64,000 nucleotides of DNA from Sphingobacterium sp. CZ-UAM (GTDB taxonomy: Bacteria > Bacteroidota > Bacteroidia > Sphingobacteriales > Sphingobacteriaceae): the NCBI RefSeq assembly GCF_002000245.1, contig NZ_MTCM01000001.1, positions 1,364,001 through 1,428,000 on the forward strand, read 5' to 3'. The position numbers were made by a program, and so were the translations under genes. Numbering within the stretch: the stretch's first letter is position 1; each line of letters begins with the position of its first letter. Under the pieces are notes generated by a model. It searched no databases and was not told the DNA's origin. It saw only the letters and a list, made by a program, of their open reading frames with translations. Below, piece by piece: positions 9,199 through 17,835 of this stretch.

Positions 9199-9489
9199 AT
9201 GATTTTAGAAGTAGCCGTACTACAAATTATCGAGGGACAACAGTCTAATTTCGAACGTGATTATAAGACTGCTTGCCAGTACATTAGCGCTAGCAAGGGA
9301 TACATCACACATTCACTCCGCAAATGCCTTGAAAAGGATAATCAGTATATTCTATTGGTTGAATGGGAAACTTTAGAGGACCATACAGTAGGCTTCAGAG
9401 AATCTCCATTGTTTAAGGAATGGGAAAAATTATTACATCACTATTATGACCCCTTCCCGACAGTGGAACATTATGAAGTGTTAAAATAG
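9199..9489 (+). CDS. Antibiotic biosynthesis monooxygenase (ABM)-domain protein
   Basis: A 96-residue single-domain protein of the dimeric alpha/beta-barrel ABM family: an opening strand (ILEVAVLQIIEGQ), a helix (FERDYKTACQYI), the GYITHSLRKCLE strand, the YILLVEWETLEDHTVGFRESP core, and a final FPTVEHYEVL strand. Members include heme-degrading and quinol monooxygenases and many of unknown role; no specific substrate can be named. The start is the ATG at 9199 rather than an ATG 13 codons upstream, because the domain begins exactly there. It follows lysR by 61 bases and may be read through from it. Confidence 0.8.
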   Translation: MILEVAVLQIIEGQQSNFERDYKTACQYISASKGYITHSLRKCLEKDNQYILLVEWETLEDHTVGFRESPLFKEWEKLLHHYYDPFPTVEHYEVLK

Positions 9490-9521
9490 ATTTTTCATCC
9501 ATCTTTTTCAATAATATCTAC

Positions 9522-9596
9522 TACCTTTGTAGGAATTATAAATTCAACTTTTAACCCCTGTAAAGTCTCGGACTTTATGGCTATATACGGAATAAG
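9522..9596 (+). promoter_or_regulatory. luxS promoter and leader hairpin
   Basis: TACCTTTG (9522-9529) fits the -7 consensus; no clear -33 is seen. The predicted leader (about 9536-9596) contains the perfect hairpin TAAAGTC-TCG-GACTTTA (9561-9577), preceded by a short C-run (9555-9558) and followed by GG pairs that might form a second interaction near the start codon. I cannot assign it to a known S-adenosylmethionine or S-adenosylhomocysteine riboswitch class. Confidence 0.45.
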
Positions 9597-10103
9597 ATGT
9601 ATACAAAAGAAAAAGAAAAAGTAAACAGTTTCACGGTAGACCATACCAAATTGAAACAAGGGATATATGCCAAAGCTTCCAATACCGACAGTAGCGCTAT
9701 TGAAAGCTATACGACTTACGATATCCGCATGATCAGACCGAATTCGCCGGAACGCATGTTATCTCCGGAGGTGATGCACACCTTGGAGCATTGTTTTGCG
9801 ACAGAGATTCGAACAATTCTGGGCGATGAAGTTATCTATGTTGGTCCAATGGGATGCTGCACCGGGTTTTACGTGGTTTTAGCTGGTACAGACAGAAGCC
9901 CTCAGGCTGTTTCTGAATTGATGAAAGAAGTCCTGGAAACAATTTTGACCGAAGGCTATGAAGTTCCTTTCCAAAACCCGATCAGCTGTGGTAACTATAC
10001 GTTCATGGATTTCCCTTCATCTAAACAAGCCTGTGTCAATTTCTTGCATTTGATCAATGCTGGAGAGCTCGCTTTCGAATACCCTTATATTGAAGAAAAT
10101 TAA
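9597..10103 (+). CDS. luxS: S-ribosylhomocysteine lyase (AI-2 synthase)
   Basis: Cleaves S-ribosylhomocysteine to homocysteine and 4,5-dihydroxy-2,3-pentanedione, the precursor of autoinducer-2. The metal ligands are H61 and H65 in HTLEH with E64 as catalytic base, and C131 in the ISCGN segment. The catalytic Cys is C87 in PMGCCTGFY; the next residue, usually Arg (GCRTG), is Cys here. SFTVDHTKL near the N-terminus is also conserved. The 168-residue length is normal. It directly abuts the nucleosidase gene that should make its substrate (stop 10101-10103, next ATG 10104). Confidence 0.95.
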   Translation: MYTKEKEKVNSFTVDHTKLKQGIYAKASNTDSSAIESYTTYDIRMIRPNSPERMLSPEVMHTLEHCFATEIRTILGDEVIYVGPMGCCTGFYVVLAGTDRSPQAVSELMKEVLETILTEGYEVPFQNPISCGNYTFMDFPSSKQACVNFLHLINAGELAFEYPYIEEN

Positions 10104-10745
10104 ATGATTCTTAACAAAGAGATTGAAACAATCATTCTGGTAGCAAATAAAAATGAATTATCTTTTACTACCGAAAATAAATCAACCTTCATCTATGAAA
10201 TAGGTGTTGGAAAAGTAAACGCAGTATTGTCACTGGCAATGCTCTATGAAGACATCAAAGCACTGGGCATCAACCCTGTGCTACTGAATGTCGGTACAAT
10301 AGGATGCACAAGATATCCAATCGGGCATGTATTGTATCCGAACTACTATGCACAGGGTGATGCTTATACAGATGGATTCTTTTTAGAAAATACACTTTTC
10401 CTAAAAGGGCAAGGAACAATCGAATCGGTTTCTCTTGACGAATTTAACTACGAGGAAGCACTCCTGACTTCTGATCGTTTTATCAATGTCAATACGGCCT
10501 TCTATCAAGATATCAAACACCTGAACCCATTGGCTTTTGATATGGAATCCTATGCGCTGGCAAATTTCTGCATGCTCAAAAATTTGCCTTTTCACAGTAT
10601 TAAGATCGTTTCAGATAATTGTGATGGTACAGTAAAAGATTGGGAAAGTATCCTTGGTGAAATTTCCGGACGATTGGGGACGATCCTCGATGAGTTTATG
10701 AGTGACCGACTGGTCAAAGAAAAAGTAGACATCCCCAGTCTTTAA
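10104..10745 (+). CDS. MTA/SAH nucleosidase-like protein (phosphorylase superfamily)
   Basis: A 213-residue PNP/UDP-superfamily protein. The purine-nucleosidase substrate motif is seen as FDMESYALANFC, equivalent to DMEgaAiA in MtnN/Pfs, followed by KIVSDNCDG with the catalytic Asp. The N-terminal half is divergent: the usual nucleobase loop is replaced by EIGVGKVNAVLSLAMLY and VGTIGC. Together with the abutting luxS this suggests cleavage of S-adenosylhomocysteine to S-ribosylhomocysteine and adenine, completing the two-step detoxification route in one operon. A futalosine-type activity cannot be excluded by sequence alone. A terminator follows at 10768-10800. Confidence 0.8.
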   Translation: MILNKEIETIILVANKNELSFTTENKSTFIYEIGVGKVNAVLSLAMLYEDIKALGINPVLLNVGTIGCTRYPIGHVLYPNYYAQGDAYTDGFFLENTLFLKGQGTIESVSLDEFNYEEALLTSDRFINVNTAFYQDIKHLNPLAFDMESYALANFCMLKNLPFHSIKIVSDNCDGTVKDWESILGEISGRLGTILDEFMSDRLVKEKVDIPSL

Positions 10746-10767
10746 GAAGATTGGATACCTTATAAAA

Positions 10768-10800
10768 GGGCCTGTGGTGTACGCTACAGGCTTTTTTTTG
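10768..10800 (+). terminator. Terminator of the luxS operon
   Basis: GCCTGT (10770-10775) pairs with ACAGGC (10786-10791) and is followed by eight T residues. Confidence 0.85.
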
Positions 10801-11012
10801 TAAGAGCTATCCTCCACTTACATCTAAATATAAACAGTATCCAGCCTTCCACTAAATTTTCTATTTAAGTCTAATAAAATATCATCGATAGGTTTTATTT
10901 GAATTAATCAAAACGATTTTGCGCCAGGGTTTGTTCAATTATGTAGATATGCACCCATCGTTATATTCATTATAACTCTTCTACACTGCAAATAAATCGA
11001 TCTAATATTTTT

Positions 11013-13199
11013 ATGAAGAATAAAAAGAAAATAATAATTTCAAATAGACTGCCGATACAAATAGAACGAAAAAAAGAAAAACTTATCATCAAACCGAGCG
11101 CTGGTGGTTTGGCGACGGGCTTAAATTCAGCCTTTGACCCAACTGAAATCCTCTGGGTTGGCTGGCCGGGCATCGTCCCTAAAGATGACCGTGAAAAGGA
11201 GAAAATCATCGCATTGCTTGAACCGATGAACCTACTCCCCGTCTTTTTATCAAAAGAGGAAATCCGCAACTTCTATGAAGGGTACTCGAATGAAGTCCTC
11301 TGGCCAATATGCCATTATCAACCCAGCTATATCCACTTTGATCGGGAATACTGGTCAACGTATGTTACTGTTAATAAAAAATTCTGTGATGCCGCGCTAT
11401 CAGCACAACAATCTCCCGATTTTATTTGGGTACAGGATTATCAGCTCATGTTGCTACCACAATTATTACGTCAAGAAAATCAGGAACTCAATATTGGCTA
11501 TTTTCATCATATCCCCTTTCCGTCAGAGGAGCTATTCATGAATATTCCCCAACGGAAGGAGCTTATCGAAGGTTTACTGGGGGCTGATCTTGTTGGTTTT
11601 CACACATTTGCAGATAGTCAGAATTTTCTTAACGCCTGTAAGAAAGTATTACACGTACCTTGTGGTCATAATCAACTCAAATACAGAGATAGACATATAT
11701 TTGTTGAATCCTTTCCGATGGGAATAGACTACGACAAGTTTGCCCACACCAGTTCCCTCCCCCAGGTTAACGCCATCGCTACCCAATTTCGCAGTCATTT
11801 TCCAGATCAAAAAATAATAATATCTGTGGATCGGCTCGACTATAGCAAGGGCATATTGGAAAGACTGCGTGCTTTTCTCACCTTCCTGGAAAAATATCCG
11901 GAATGGCATTCAAAAGTCGTACTTTATATGCTTATTGTTCCTTCCAGAGATAAGGTGTCCCAATATAAAAAACTGAAAGATGAAATCAACCGAAAAGTAA
12001 GCGAGATCAATTCAATTTATGGCAATCTGAGCTGGACTCCCGTACTCTATTTTTATAAATCCCTTCCGTTTGAAGAACTCATAGGACTCTATGTTGCATC
12101 CGATATTTGCATGATTACTTCTACAAGGGATGGAATGAATCTTGTTAGCAAGGAATATATTGCCTCCAAGACCAGCTCAGATGGCGTATTGATCCTGAGT
12201 GAATTTGCCGGTGCTTCGAAGGAACTCGTAGATGCACTTATTGTCAATCCCTACAATCGAGCTGAAACTGCGGAGAGTATCCATCATGCGCTTAGAATGC
12301 CACCAGATGAAATTCGCGAACGCACGGAAGCGAATCGCCAGATTATACAGAAATTTAATGTACAACACTGGGTTCGTCTCTTTTTAAATCGTATGGCAGA
12401 AACGAAAGCCATACAACGTGATGAATGGGCCCGACGGATTTCGGATAAGGTTTTTAACAGTATAGCTGAACGTTACAGACAAAGCCACAACAGGTTATTC
12501 TTTTTGGATTATGATGGCACCCTGGTCAAATTTCAAAATCATGCGCAAAAGGCTAGCCCAACCGTTCTTTTGTACAATCTCCTGGATAGTATTATCGCCG
12601 ATCCGCTCAATACCCTAGTTATCATCAGCGGGCGCTCCCAGGAAAGTCTGTCCTCTTGGTTTGATGGACGCTCCTACTATTTGGTCGCAGAACATGGGAT
12701 CTGGTCTAATTTTCCCAATTTTAACTGGGCTTACAAAAAGGGCTTAGCCCTACACTGGATGCCCGAAGTCAAAAAGCTCATGGAAAAGTTGGCTGATCAG
12801 ACACCCGGTGCTTATATAGAGGCTAAACCATATTCCTTGGCCTGGCATTACCGTAAAGTGGAACAGGGACTTGGAGAACTCAAAGCGGCAGAACTGAAGG
12901 AAATTTTAAATCCCATGTTGAATGACTATGGATTACAGCTCCTTGATGGAAATGCCGTTATTGAAGTAAAAAATACCGAAGTCAATAAAGGGAAAGCTGC
13001 GCTAGAGATCGCGGGACATATTAAAGCCGATTTCTTATTGGCTATAGGTGATGATGTCACCGATGAAGATCTTTTCAAATACCTGCCCCGCTCAACCATA
13101 AGCATCAAGGTTGGCAGCAATAAATCGGCTGCAAAATACTATTTGGATCAACAGGAAGATGTGCTTCAATTTTTAAATCAACTTATTATAAAATCATGA
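11013..13199 (+). CDS. otsAB: Fused trehalose-6-phosphate synthase/phosphatase
   Basis: A 728-residue bifunctional enzyme. Residues 1 to ~460 are a GT20 OtsA domain ([13 protein letters not shown] at the N-terminus, [44 protein letters not shown]), making trehalose-6-phosphate from UDP-glucose and glucose-6-phosphate. Residues ~490-728 are a HAD-family OtsB phosphatase with LDYDGTLV (motif I nucleophile Asp near 497), ISGRS, and the metal motif [10 protein letters not shown]. The fusion channels the pathway to trehalose, an osmotic and desiccation protectant. The downstream GH15 gene overlaps it by four bases. The 210 bases upstream are AT-rich with no clear promoter. Confidence 0.95.
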   Translation: MKNKKKIIISNRLPIQIERKKEKLIIKPSAGGLATGLNSAFDPTEILWVGWPGIVPKDDREKEKIIALLEPMNLLPVFLSKEEIRNFYEGYSNEVLWPICHYQPSYIHFDREYWSTYVTVNKKFCDAALSAQQSPDFIWVQDYQLMLLPQLLRQENQELNIGYFHHIPFPSEELFMNIPQRKELIEGLLGADLVGFHTFADSQNFLNACKKVLHVPCGHNQLKYRDRHIFVESFPMGIDYDKFAHTSSLPQVNAIATQFRSHFPDQKIIISVDRLDYSKGILERLRAFLTFLEKYPEWHSKVVLYMLIVPSRDKVSQYKKLKDEINRKVSEINSIYGNLSWTPVLYFYKSLPFEELIGLYVASDICMITSTRDGMNLVSKEYIASKTSSDGVLILSEFAGASKELVDALIVNPYNRAETAESIHHALRMPPDEIRERTEANRQIIQKFNVQHWVRLFLNRMAETKAIQRDEWARRISDKVFNSIAERYRQSHNRLFFLDYDGTLVKFQNHAQKASPTVLLYNLLDSIIADPLNTLVIISGRSQESLSSWFDGRSYYLVAEHGIWSNFPNFNWAYKKGLALHWMPEVKKLMEKLADQTPGAYIEAKPYSLAWHYRKVEQGLGELKAAELKEILNPMLNDYGLQLLDGNAVIEVKNTEVNKGKAALEIAGHIKADFLLAIGDDVTDEDLFKYLPRSTISIKVGSNKSAAKYYLDQQEDVLQFLNQLIIKS

Positions 13200-15010
13200 A
13201 GGAAAATACGGCAACAAACAGACATATATATCAAGCAGGGATCATTGGTAACTGCTCCTATATAGCCCATGTAGACATCCACAGCAATATCTCCTGGTTG
13301 TGTTGGCCCTCCTTTGAGGATAGTTTTGTTTTTGGGGGCCTAATCGATAAAAACCAAGGGGGCCGCTTTGCCATAAAACCGGAAGAGGAAATTGTGGAAA
13401 CGAAACAATATTACATCAAAAACTCCAACATCCTCTGTACAGAAATCCATACGGAATCTTTTGCCTATCGCATTACAGATTTCGCACCCCGGTTCGAACA
13501 ATTTGGACGATATTTCAAACCGCTGATGTTGATCCGGAAAATAGAACCGCTACGCGGTGCGCCTAGTGTCAATATCCAATGTCAACCAACCGGAAATTAT
13601 GGCCGCAATATGCTAAAAGCTACACGGGGAAGCAACCATATTCTCTACAGCAGTGCGGATATCGGTGAACGCATCCGCCTAACGACAGATGTGCCGATAT
13701 CCCATTTTTTCCAACAGGACAGCTGGACGATCATAAGCGAGAATAAATATCTTATTTTGACTTATGACGCCGCTTTTGAATCCGCAATTGCAAGCACTTG
13801 TGAAGATTTCCTGCATAAAACACTAAGTTACTGGCAACGATGGATTAAACGATGCAGTATCCCCAATATATACCAAAAAGAAGTGATTCGTTCGGCCCTG
13901 GTACTCAAACTACACCAATATGAAGATACCGGAGCTATTATTGCTGCATCGACCACAAGCTTGCCCGAATTTCCGGATTCAGGAAGAAATTGGGATTATC
14001 GCTACTGCTGGGTACGTGACAGCTATTATGTGTTGACCGCGTTAGCACATATTGGCCAGTTTGAAGAAATGGAAAGTTTTGCTAATTATATCGCCGGTAT
14101 TACACATCACAATCCCGGCCGACTTCAGCCCCTATATGGCATACTGGGGACCTCCGAATTAACAGAGCATATTCTACCCTATCTAAAAGGATATCAGGAT
14201 AGCGGCCCCGTTCGCATCGGCAATCAAGCATTCGAACATATCCAAAACGATGTATATGGACAGGCAATGATAGCCTTACTCCCACTGTTTACAGATCAAC
14301 GTTTCAAAATCCACGAGAACAAAAATGTACTGGGTTGGGTAAACTTTATCCTGGAGAAAATAGAAGCAACGATCGACGAGAAAGATGCCGGAATTTGGGA
14401 ATTTCGAAATTTTGCCAACCACCACTGTTATTCCAACCTTTTCCAATGGGTTGGCTGCAAGGCAGCCCTGCTTATCGCCCGCCAAAATGGTTATCAGGAT
14501 ATGGAACAGCGGGCCACTGTCCTGCTCGAAAAGGCCGCCGCCTATATCGAAGCCTGTTACGACGAAGAAAGAAAAGTTTATCAAAATGCATTGGACAGTC
14601 AGAATTTGGATGCAAGCACGCTACAGCTGATTGTCATGGATTACCTAGATCCTAAATCAGACCGGGCCCGACAGCATCTTCAAATGCTTGAAAAAGAACT
14701 TAAAGGTGAAAATGGACTGTTTTATCGGTACAAGCACCAAGATGATTTTGGCAAACCCAAATCTACCTTTTTGGTCTGTGCATTCTGGTATGTAGAAGCT
14801 TTGGCCTGCGTTGGAAGAGTTGAAGAAGCAAAAGAAATACTGGAAAAGCTGTTAACTTACAGTAACCATCTGGGCTTATTCAGTGAGGATGTTACAGAAG
14901 ATAATGGTAGCCAATGGGGCAATTTTCCACAGGCCTATAGCCACGTAGGATTGATGAACGCTGTATATCGCCTCGCCATTAAATTGGACAAACCCATCTT
15001 TTCATTATAA
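13196..15010 (+). CDS. Glycoside hydrolase family 15 protein (glucoamylase/trehalase type)
   Basis: A 604-residue cytosolic protein (no signal peptide) with a family-15 beta-sandwich N-terminal region (IGNCSYIAHVDIHSNISWLCWPSFD-like) and an (alpha/alpha)6 catalytic domain. GRNWDYRYCWVRDSYY marks the substrate pocket and YSHVGLMNAVYRLA the C-terminal signature. Bacterial members are glucoamylases or trehalases. The ATGA overlap with otsAB favours a trehalose-linked role, either hydrolysis of trehalose as osmotic turnover or a glucan-related step; the sequence does not decide. A strong hairpin terminator follows (15021-15046). Confidence 0.9.
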   Translation: MKENTATNRHIYQAGIIGNCSYIAHVDIHSNISWLCWPSFEDSFVFGGLIDKNQGGRFAIKPEEEIVETKQYYIKNSNILCTEIHTESFAYRITDFAPRFEQFGRYFKPLMLIRKIEPLRGAPSVNIQCQPTGNYGRNMLKATRGSNHILYSSADIGERIRLTTDVPISHFFQQDSWTIISENKYLILTYDAAFESAIASTCEDFLHKTLSYWQRWIKRCSIPNIYQKEVIRSALVLKLHQYEDTGAIIAASTTSLPEFPDSGRNWDYRYCWVRDSYYVLTALAHIGQFEEMESFANYIAGITHHNPGRLQPLYGILGTSELTEHILPYLKGYQDSGPVRIGNQAFEHIQNDVYGQAMIALLPLFTDQRFKIHENKNVLGWVNFILEKIEATIDEKDAGIWEFRNFANHHCYSNLFQWVGCKAALLIARQNGYQDMEQRATVLLEKAAAYIEACYDEERKVYQNALDSQNLDASTLQLIVMDYLDPKSDRARQHLQMLEKELKGENGLFYRYKHQDDFGKPKSTFLVCAFWYVEALACVGRVEEAKEILEKLLTYSNHLGLFSEDVTEDNGSQWGNFPQAYSHVGLMNAVYRLAIKLDKPIFSL

Positions 15011-15016
15011 CGCACA

Positions 15017-15055
15017 AAAAATGCGGTCAAATAATACTGACCGCATTCTCTTTAT
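15017..15055. terminator. Terminator after the trehalose operon
   Basis: ATGCGGTCA (15021-15029) and TGACCGCAT (15038-15046) form a perfect 9-bp stem with an 8-base loop. A-rich sequence on the left and T-rich on the right allow use from both strands, so it can also end csbD. Confidence 0.85.
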
Positions 15056-15084
15056 TATATGTAAGTTTACAATTAATCGAATGC

Positions 15085-15270
15085 TTACATTTTATTTAAC
15101 CAATCTTCTACCTCTTCTTTTGTCTTACCGGTTTTTTGTTGCAACTTACCCAACAACTCATCTTCTTTACCTTCTGCATATAACAAATCATCATCGGTCA
15201 AATCAGCATATTGTTGCTTTACTTTTCCTTTTAACTCGTTCCAACGTCCTTTCCATGTTAAATTACTCAT
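15085..15270 (-). CDS. CsbD-family stress-response protein
   Basis: A 61-residue hydrophilic protein matching the CsbD/YjbJ family over its whole length: [24 protein letters not shown], then a second [21 protein letters not shown] repeat and a terminal VEDWL. Members are abundant stress-induced proteins (general stress regulon in Bacillus, RpoS-dependent in enterobacteria); the biochemical role is unknown. It has its own start and faces the trehalose operon. It is the first of many small stress-type genes extending to about 29 kb. Confidence 0.9.
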   Translation of the reverse strand: MSNLTWKGRWNELKGKVKQQYADLTDDDLLYAEGKEDELLGKLQQKTGKTKEEVEDWLNKM

Positions 15271-15326
15271 AATACTTCTTTTTTAGTTTAAAAATGAATT
15301 GATATATTCTATTATATTAAAGATTT

Positions 15327-15596
15327 TTATATCAGCGTTTGTTTATATTCATCGAAATGTTCACATATCTCTTCCATTCCGATACTTTTACCCATTAGAT
15401 CAATAAAGCGGTTTTTATATAGTGAAAAAATATACAAACCTGTAGCAATATTTCCGATCACAAATATGCCTTCAAGTTCGTTGCTTCTAACGATCTTATC
15501 CTTCAGGTGGCATTCCTTCAGCAATGGAATGTTGTAGGAAGACCATTTTCCCATTCGATCTCTAAGTATCAATCCGATGTCTTTTGTTTTCACCAT
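15327..15596 (-). CDS. Hypothetical protein, about 89 residues
   Basis: A single open frame whose best start is the ATG at 15596 (MVKTKDIGL); a longer start at 15632 would add 12 residues. The product is a small globular alpha/beta-looking protein with a hydrophobic centre (IFVIGNIATGLYIFSLY) too short and broken to be a clear membrane segment. I do not recognise a family. It lies between csbD and a candidate small ORF. Codon use looks like that of neighbouring genes, so I judge it real. Confidence 0.55.
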   Translation of the reverse strand: MVKTKDIGLILRDRMGKWSSYNIPLLKECHLKDKIVRSNELEGIFVIGNIATGLYIFSLYKNRFIDLMGKSIGMEEICEHFDEYKQTLI

Positions 15597-15693
15597 TGTT
15601 ATTGTCTTTTCTATTTTTAGAACAGTTGTCAAAGATCAAATGTTTCAAAAATTCAACGCAAAAAAACAGAACAAGTGTTTACTGTGAAGACCA

Positions 15694-15707
15694 CCGTATT
15701 TATACGT
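15694..15707. promoter_or_regulatory. CGTATTTATACG motif, copy 1
   Basis: CGTATTTATACG (15695-15706) is an inverted repeat, CGTAT-N2-ATACG. The reverse complement with its extra G occurs at 28386-28398 upstream of a response-regulator/kinase pair, and an 11/12 match is at 44016-44027. Here it lies upstream of the minus-strand hypothetical gene ending at 15327. Confidence 0.4.
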
Positions 15708-15772
15708 CCGCTGAGCTGTTGACTACCTACCCTTACTATTGATCCTAACGCGAGTAGGCTATTATCTCCGAC

Positions 15773-15889
15773 CTAGGCTACCAATGCTTCCAATTCCCCA
15801 ATTTCATTGAGAATACCCTGATAACATGCTCGATTGAAAATAAAGTTTCCAAACCTTTCGGAATGGAAACTTAATGTTAAAGGACCCAT
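15773..15889 (-). CDS. Candidate small protein, 38 residues
   Basis: An ATG at 15889, just after the barrel gene's stop, opens a 38-codon frame with a well-mixed, protein-like composition (start MGPLTLSFHS, end IGELEALVA, one Cys). The frame is also open upstream of the ATG into the barrel gene in a different phase. It would be cotranscribed with the barrel gene. I recognise no family, and no Shine-Dalgarno is visible. Confidence 0.35.
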   Translation of the reverse strand: MGPLTLSFHSERFGNFIFNRACYQGILNEIGELEALVA

Positions 15890-15899
15890 GGAGTAAATT

Positions 15900-16478
15900 T
15901 TATCGTCTCCCTGGCAAATAGATCTGGAATCCAACACCTACCCCTAAACCGCTCGCTCCGGTACCGGTATTAATACTGGCCTTGCTATAATTGTAACCGA
16001 AAGTTGCTTCCAGAGCGACCGTTTTGGTAATAAAATGTGCATAGCCAACATTAGCGCCTAATGCCAATGCTGCACTTTTTCCAACCGAGCTCCCAGAAAT
16101 ACCGATATCACCCTGACCGAAAAAACGTCCTGTAGACGAGCCTCCCCTCGGAAAATAGTAGCGAACAAAAGGAGCTATACCATAGGTCCATTCATTGTCC
16201 GCATCCTTCTGTGTTCGCAATCCAAGATTAGCCTGTGCACCGATGGCTAAACCGTCTGATACAAAATAGCCTGCGCGTGGTTGCAGTGCAGCATTAAATG
16301 ACTTTCCTTCGAAACTATAACCCAAACTACCAATTGATCCACCGACCATCCAATTCCCTTGGCGAATTGGCTCAACGCCAACATCTGACGACATCTGTGG
16401 GGTAGTTTCGATTTTCTGTGCATTCGCCTGTAAACAAATACCGCCTGTAATCAATAAAAGTAGTGCAAATTTTCTCAT
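15900..16478 (-). CDS. Outer-membrane beta-barrel protein (porin/OmpA-barrel-like)
   Basis: 192 residues with a clear signal peptide (MRKFALLLLITGGICLQANAQ, cleavage after about 21), then alternating-residue strands rich in Gly and aromatics (GGSIGSLGYSF, LQPRAGYFVSDGLAIGAQANLGLRT, FVRYYFP, ALALGANVGYAHF, VALEATFGYNYS) ending in VGVGFQIYLPGRR. This is the outer-membrane beta-barrel domain fold common in Bacteroidota. The specific role is unknown. It lies within the stress-type gene cluster and might be envelope-stress induced, which is inference. Confidence 0.85.
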   Translation of the reverse strand: MRKFALLLLITGGICLQANAQKIETTPQMSSDVGVEPIRQGNWMVGGSIGSLGYSFEGKSFNAALQPRAGYFVSDGLAIGAQANLGLRTQKDADNEWTYGIAPFVRYYFPRGGSSTGRFFGQGDIGISGSSVGKSAALALGANVGYAHFITKTVALEATFGYNYSKASINTGTGASGLGVGVGFQIYLPGRR

Positions 16479-16658
16479 AGTATCTTTCTTTAATAAATTA
16501 CTTTAATTTAATAACAAGCTCTCTCTTTGAAAAATTTTGAATTTATTATTAATTTGATTTTTATTACAGAAACTATCTTATCTCGCCAATAGCGGATCCA
16601 TCGCACGAAAAAGTCAACGATTCGATGCTGAAAACTGTTCAACTATAAAAAAGAAATC

Positions 16659-17012
16659 ATGAGAACAACAATTCAATTTCGTAGTGGTATGCCGATGACA
16701 TTCGAAGATGCTTTTATGCTATTAAACGAAATAGATCCTATCGGCAATAATCCCGGTACCGATGATGGTACCCGCATCCGTAAAGCACCAAAAGTTCCTG
16801 ATTTGGAAGAAGTAATACCCGATAAATATTATCCAGAAAGTGCTGAAGGCCCCGATCCCACAGAGGAAGAACAACGGGATCGAGATGATCTGGCCCATAT
16901 TGATCCAGACCACGACAAACATCAGGAGCAGCCAGATCATAAAGAAGAAGATATCTATACGCCCGACGCTGATCAGGATCAGGATGAGGATGTGGAGGAA
17001 AAAGGCTTATAA
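16659..17012 (+). CDS. Acidic, disordered hypothetical protein
   Basis: 117 residues. A short N-terminal part (MRTTIQFRSGMPMTFEDAFMLLNEIDP) is followed by a Pro/Asp/Glu-rich tail (PDPTEEEQRDRDD through DQDQDEDVEEKGL) that should be intrinsically disordered and strongly negative. No signal peptide or membrane segment. It is 24 bases upstream of the DUF7218-like gene and is probably cotranscribed with it. Antisense frames here are shadows. The function is unknown; such acidic tails often act as chaperone-like or nucleic-acid-mimic segments, which is speculation. Confidence 0.65.
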   Translation: MRTTIQFRSGMPMTFEDAFMLLNEIDPIGNNPGTDDGTRIRKAPKVPDLEEVIPDKYYPESAEGPDPTEEEQRDRDDLAHIDPDHDKHQEQPDHKEEDIYTPDADQDQDEDVEEKGL

Positions 17013-17036
17013 TCAAGGATTAAAAATATAGACGTT

Positions 17037-17282
17037 ATGACTAAAAATCATGGTAAACAGATCAAAGATGACGCAAAGTATGAAGCTTTACGTCGTGAAG
17101 GTTATAGTAAAGAAAAATCAGCCCGTATAGCCAACACACCCGATTCTGGGGAAAAAGGCGGTAAAAGCCCTGATTTGGATCAAAGAAACAAAACAGAATT
17201 ACTCGCTGAAGCAAAGAAAATTGGAATAAAAGGGCGCCATAAAATGACTAAAGAAAAACTGATCAAAGCGATTCGTTCCTAA
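17037..17282 (+). CDS. DUF7218-like protein with Rho-N/SAP-type helix-turn-helix
   Basis: 81 residues, basic. The N-terminal half (HGKQIKDDAKYEALRREGYSKEKSARIAN) is the conserved signature of a small family often named Rho termination factor-like; the C-terminal half (NKTELLAEAKKIGIKGRHKMTKEKLIKAIRS) is a Rho-N/SAP-like helical motif that binds nucleic acid in other proteins. It may be a stress-induced nucleic-acid-binding protein. It follows an acidic small protein and is ended by a strong terminator at 17285-17316. Confidence 0.75.
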   Translation: MTKNHGKQIKDDAKYEALRREGYSKEKSARIANTPDSGEKGGKSPDLDQRNKTELLAEAKKIGIKGRHKMTKEKLIKAIRS

Positions 17283-17284
17283 TC

Positions 17285-17316
17285 AAAAAACTCCCTTAGT
17301 AAAGGGAGTTTTTTTG
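17285..17316 (+). terminator. Rho-independent terminator
   Basis: ACTCCCTT (17290-17297) and AAGGGAGT (17302-17309) form a perfect stem with an AGTA loop, followed by seven T residues. Confidence 0.9.
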
Positions 17317-17354
17317 GTCAGCGGCTTCCTATTACCCCGCTTATAACCCGTCAA

Positions 17355-17594
17355 TTATCTGACATCCATGGAACTGTCTTTTCGTGTGGAGTCCAGTAAG
17401 GTTGTATCTTTTTGCATACTCATCTTCTGCTGCTCACTTAAGTTATATCTTGTCTCATCAGCATCGCTCGGAGCAATGTTATCCGATTGCCCGCTTCCCT
17501 CTTTACTATTTGAAGAATTTCCACAGGAAGATAATGATGTGCCAAAGAGCAGTGCAATTCCAATGATAGCGATTAACGTCTTTACTTCTTTCAT
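17355..17594 (-). CDS. Small lipoprotein
   Basis: 79 residues with a lipoprotein signal peptide: MKEVKTLIAIIGIALLFGTSLSSC, lipobox LSSC with the lipidated Cys at 24. The mature part is short, polar and probably disordered (NSSNSKEGSGQSDN..., then SEQQKMSMQKDTTLLDSTRKDSSMDVR). No domain is recognisable. It faces the DUF7218-like gene and is divergent from the ECF sigma gene across a 400-base gap. Similar Ser/Asp-rich small lipoproteins occur next to stress genes in relatives; the role is unknown. Confidence 0.75.
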   Translation of the reverse strand: MKEVKTLIAIIGIALLFGTSLSSCGNSSNSKEGSGQSDNIAPSDADETRYNLSEQQKMSMQKDTTLLDSTRKDSSMDVR

Positions 17595-17835
17595 ATTTGA
17601 CTTATTTTTGTTTACTAATCTTTATTAAAGAAACCCCGTTCAAGAATCTTTAGTTCAAAAAAAATGAAAACTGTCTAATATGCCCCTAAAGCTGAACAGT
17701 CATTAGGATGCACGGCCATACTTGTGTCCACGTAGTTAAGACATTTCTTGCGGGAATAAATACCCTATTCATTCGTGGCAAAAAAAGTAAGGTGAATTGT
17801 TTAAAGAGTAATATTTCTCCCATAAATCAGCTTAG

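Noticed and set aside
9561..9577. Known SAM or SAH riboswitch before luxS
   Set aside because: Only one short hairpin is clear; conserved loops of those classes were not recognisable.
16722..17016. Antisense hydrophobic frames over the acidic protein gene
   Set aside because: Reverse complement of Asp/Glu/Pro-rich codons gives spurious hydrophobic products.
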